DNA of 7,109 nt from Candidatus Zhuqueibacterota bacterium. GTDB lineage: Bacteria; Zhuqueibacterota; Zhuqueibacteria; Zhuqueibacterales; Zhuqueibacteraceae. Numbering within the stretch: the stretch's first letter is position 1; each line of letters begins with the position of its first letter. Positions 5,942 through 7,109 of the stretch are shown here, in pieces. A model generated the notes under the pieces. That model was given only the letters and a program-made list of their open reading frames with translations. It searched no databases and was not told where the DNA came from. The stretch lies in the NCBI GenBank assembly GCA_013361015.1, contig JABWAN010000276.1, positions 1 to 7,109 on the forward strand, read 5' to 3'. The translations under genes were made by a program, and so were the position numbers.

Positions 5942-6625
5942 ATGGCCAAAATTCTTATCATCGAAGACGAGCCGGAAATGGCGCGCGGATTGATGGATAA
6001 TCTCGTGTTCGAAGGTTACGAGGTTAAGATCGAAACGAACGGCGAAGCGGGATTGCAATACGCTCTGGCAAATCCGATAGATTTGATTCTGCTCGATCTC
6101 ATGTTGCCGAAGCTTTCAGGTTATGAAGTCTGCAAAGCGCTGCGCGCACAAAACAAACTGACGCCGATCATTATGCTCACCGCAAAAGGGCAAGAGATCG
6201 ATAAAGTGCTCGGCCTTGAGCTCGGCGCGGATGATTATGTGACCAAGCCCTTTGGTTTGCGCGAGTTGCTGGCGCGTATTCACGCACAATTGCGGCGGCA
6301 CAAACCCGACACTGCTCAAGATGCCGAAACTTGCGCCTTCGGTGACGTGATACTCGATTTCAAACACTATCACGCCACCAAAGCCGGTGAAGAAATCGAA
6401 TTGACCGCCAAAGAGTTTGAGATTCTCCGTTTTTTGATCTCGCATCGCGGCGCCACGGTCAAGCGCACGGATTTGTTGGACAAAGTTTGGGGGTTGGAAG
6501 ATTATCCTACCACACGCACGGTTGACAATCACATTCTTAAACTCCGCAAAAAGATTGAAAGCGACCCCGCAAATCCGGAGTTCATCATTACGGTGCATGG
6601 GATTGGATACAAGTTCTTGGGGTGA
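5942..6625 (+). CDS. OmpR/PhoB-family response regulator
   Basis: This is a DNA-binding transcription factor controlled by phosphorylation, most probably by the kinase encoded just upstream. The receiver domain (residues 1-119) has every key residue: acidic pocket Glu8/Asp9, phospho-acceptor Asp52 in LILLDLMLP, Thr80 in IIMLTAK and Lys102 in VTKPF. The C-terminal winged helix (about 130-227) shows the family features LTAKEFEILRFLISH (154-168), LLDKVWG (178-184), recognition helix RTVDNHILKLRKKIE (192-206) and wing ITVHGIGYKF (216-225). At 227 residues it is of normal length and looks intact. GGAG at 5931-5934, seven bases before the ATG, is a good ribosome binding site. Regulators of this family bind tandem direct repeats, and such repeats lie upstream of the kinase gene and again 74 bases after this gene's stop. 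I infer that both are its targets. Confidence 0.96.
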   Translation: MAKILIIEDEPEMARGLMDNLVFEGYEVKIETNGEAGLQYALANPIDLILLDLMLPKLSGYEVCKALRAQNKLTPIIMLTAKGQEIDKVLGLELGADDYVTKPFGLRELLARIHAQLRRHKPDTAQDAETCAFGDVILDFKHYHATKAGEEIELTAKEFEILRFLISHRGATVKRTDLLDKVWGLEDYPTTRTVDNHILKLRKKIESDPANPEFIITVHGIGYKFLG

Positions 6626-6698
6626 GGGGCTTCGCCCGTAGTATTTGTGCATGCTCCCGCCTGAGTGCCCCGCTGGAGTTTCATCCCACCTCTTTCCG

Positions 6699-6739
6699 TG
6701 ACAATTTTTGACAATCTTTGAAACGGCTTTGACAACCGG
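6699..6739 (+). promoter_or_regulatory. Predicted direct-repeat operator upstream of the secreted-protein gene
   Basis: TGACAATTTT (6699), TGACAATCTT (6709), a weaker TGAAACGGCTT (6719) and TGACAACCGG (6730) form four tandem units spaced 10, 10 and 11 bases. The three exact TGACA boxes have offsets 0/+10/+31, identical to those before the kinase gene, although the bases between differ considerably. That pattern suggests a functional constraint rather than a recent duplication. The adjacent OmpR-family regulator is the likely binder. Confidence 0.6.
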
Positions 6740-6760
6740 AAAACTCTCCGGGCGTATTAT
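6729..6760 (+). promoter_or_regulatory. Candidate sigma-70-type promoter with long spacer
   Basis: A perfect TTGACA (6729-6734), overlapping the last operator box, and TATTAT (6755-6760, five of six to consensus) are separated by 20 bases. The spacer is longer than the optimal 17, consistent with a promoter that needs an activator bound over the -35 region. The start of transcription would be near 6767, giving a leader of about 27 bases. Confidence 0.55.
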
Positions 6761-6784
6761 TAGCCGTCGAATGAATGAAAGGAA

Positions 6785-6789
6785 GGGAG
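6785..6789 (+). promoter_or_regulatory. Ribosome binding site of the secreted-protein gene
   Basis: GGGAG, within the purine-rich run AAAGGAAGGGAG, lies four bases before the ATG at 6794. AGGAAGG just upstream gives an alternative with better spacing. This supports 6794 as the start, and the encoded signal peptide confirms it. Confidence 0.65.
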
Positions 6790-6793
6790 TGTT

Positions 6794-7109
6794 ATGATTC
6801 ACATTTTTCGCAATGTGCGCGTACCGGCACAAGTGTTGAGTTGCTTGCTCACGCTTGTTGTCGCCGCTAGCGCGCCGCCACTTAACGCACAAGAGTGGCG
6901 CGAGGCGTTATCGCTTAATGGTCTGTGGAAGTTCGAGATTGGCGATGATCCCAAGTATGCCGATCCGAATTTCGATGATTCCGGCTGGGAGAAAATCCGC
7001 GTGCCGCGTGAATGGGAGCGGCAAGGTTTTCCGGGTTATGACGGCTATGCGTGGTATCGCACGATCTTTCGCACACCGCCCGCGGCGCAAGAGTATCAAC
7101 TGTATTTGT
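6794..7109 (+). CDS. Secreted protein with N-terminal galactose-binding-like / GH2 sugar-binding-like domain (3' truncated by window)
   Basis: Only 105 codons are visible. Residues 1-32 form a typical Sec signal peptide: MIHIFRNVR is basic, VLSCLLTLVVAASAPP hydrophobic, and LNA before QEW is a plausible signal peptidase I site. The mature part begins LSLNGLWKFEIGDDPKYADPNFDDSGW and continues IRVPREWERQGFPGYDGYAWYRTIF. This W-F-x-GDD...DP-FDDS-W...P-W-G-YDGYAWYR pattern is the jelly-roll sugar-binding-like domain seen at the start of glycoside hydrolase family 2 enzymes. The same module occurs at the N-terminus of membrane signalling proteins such as SpoIIE-type phosphatases and sensor kinases, so the full protein could be a glycosidase or a receptor; the missing C-terminus would decide. 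An operator-like repeat array upstream suggests control by the neighbouring two-component system. Confidence 0.8.
   Translation, partial: MIHIFRNVRVPAQVLSCLLTLVVAASAPPLNAQEWREALSLNGLWKFEIGDDPKYADPNFDDSGWEKIRVPREWERQGFPGYDGYAWYRTIFRTPPAAQEYQLYL

Noticed and set aside
6629..6645. GGGC/GCCC hairpin after the response regulator as a terminator
   Set aside because: The stem is only four bases and is followed by GTAGTA rather than a T-run, so termination cannot be supported.
1571..6793. CRISPR array or tRNA/rRNA gene in the intergenic gaps
   Set aside because: The four repeats are too few, too far apart and palindromic over their full length, with no regular spacers. I saw no cloverleaf or conserved rRNA sequence on either strand.

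Overview
The window is bacterial and reads entirely on the + strand. Protein families and codon use suggest a moderately GC-rich Gram-negative organism: there is a transenvelope sensor kinase, a Sec-secreted protein and a peptide permease. The short palindromic repeats between genes are of a kind I associate with uncultivated FCB-group or KSB1-like lineages. That placement is a guess; no rRNA or diagnostic marker is present.

Layout. Positions 3-689 are the C-terminal half of a proton-coupled oligopeptide (POT/PTR) transporter, cut by the window edge. Positions 737-1570 encode a soluble 277-residue protein that I do not recognise. A 378-base gap (1571-1948) holds two palindromic repeats and leads to 1949-3736, a complete long-chain acyl-CoA synthetase of the AMP-forming (Faa/FadD) family. 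A 516-base gap (3737-4252) holds a third repeat, an orphan minus-strand terminator and the promoter region of a two-component system. That system is a membrane histidine kinase (4253-5830) and an OmpR/PhoB-type response regulator (5942-6625), separated by a fourth repeat. The window ends in the first 105 codons of a secreted protein with a sugar-binding-like jelly-roll domain (6794-7109, truncated).

How the genes may work together. The best observation is regulatory. Upstream of the kinase gene and of the secreted-protein gene lie three TGACA boxes at relative offsets 0, +10 and +31, followed by a -10-like hexamer at +56. The spacing is identical in the two places, although the sequences between the boxes differ. 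An OmpR-family regulator is encoded between them, and that family typically binds helically phased direct repeats next to RNA polymerase. The simplest model is that the regulator activates its own operon and the neighbouring secreted protein.

The second observation is a family of four imperfect palindromes (52-93 bp) with TGTCATTCTG-like ends. They fall into two subtypes, and all lie between genes, two of them within 10 bases of a stop codon. The transporter, the unknown gene and the acyl-CoA synthetase show no visible link to the two-component system.
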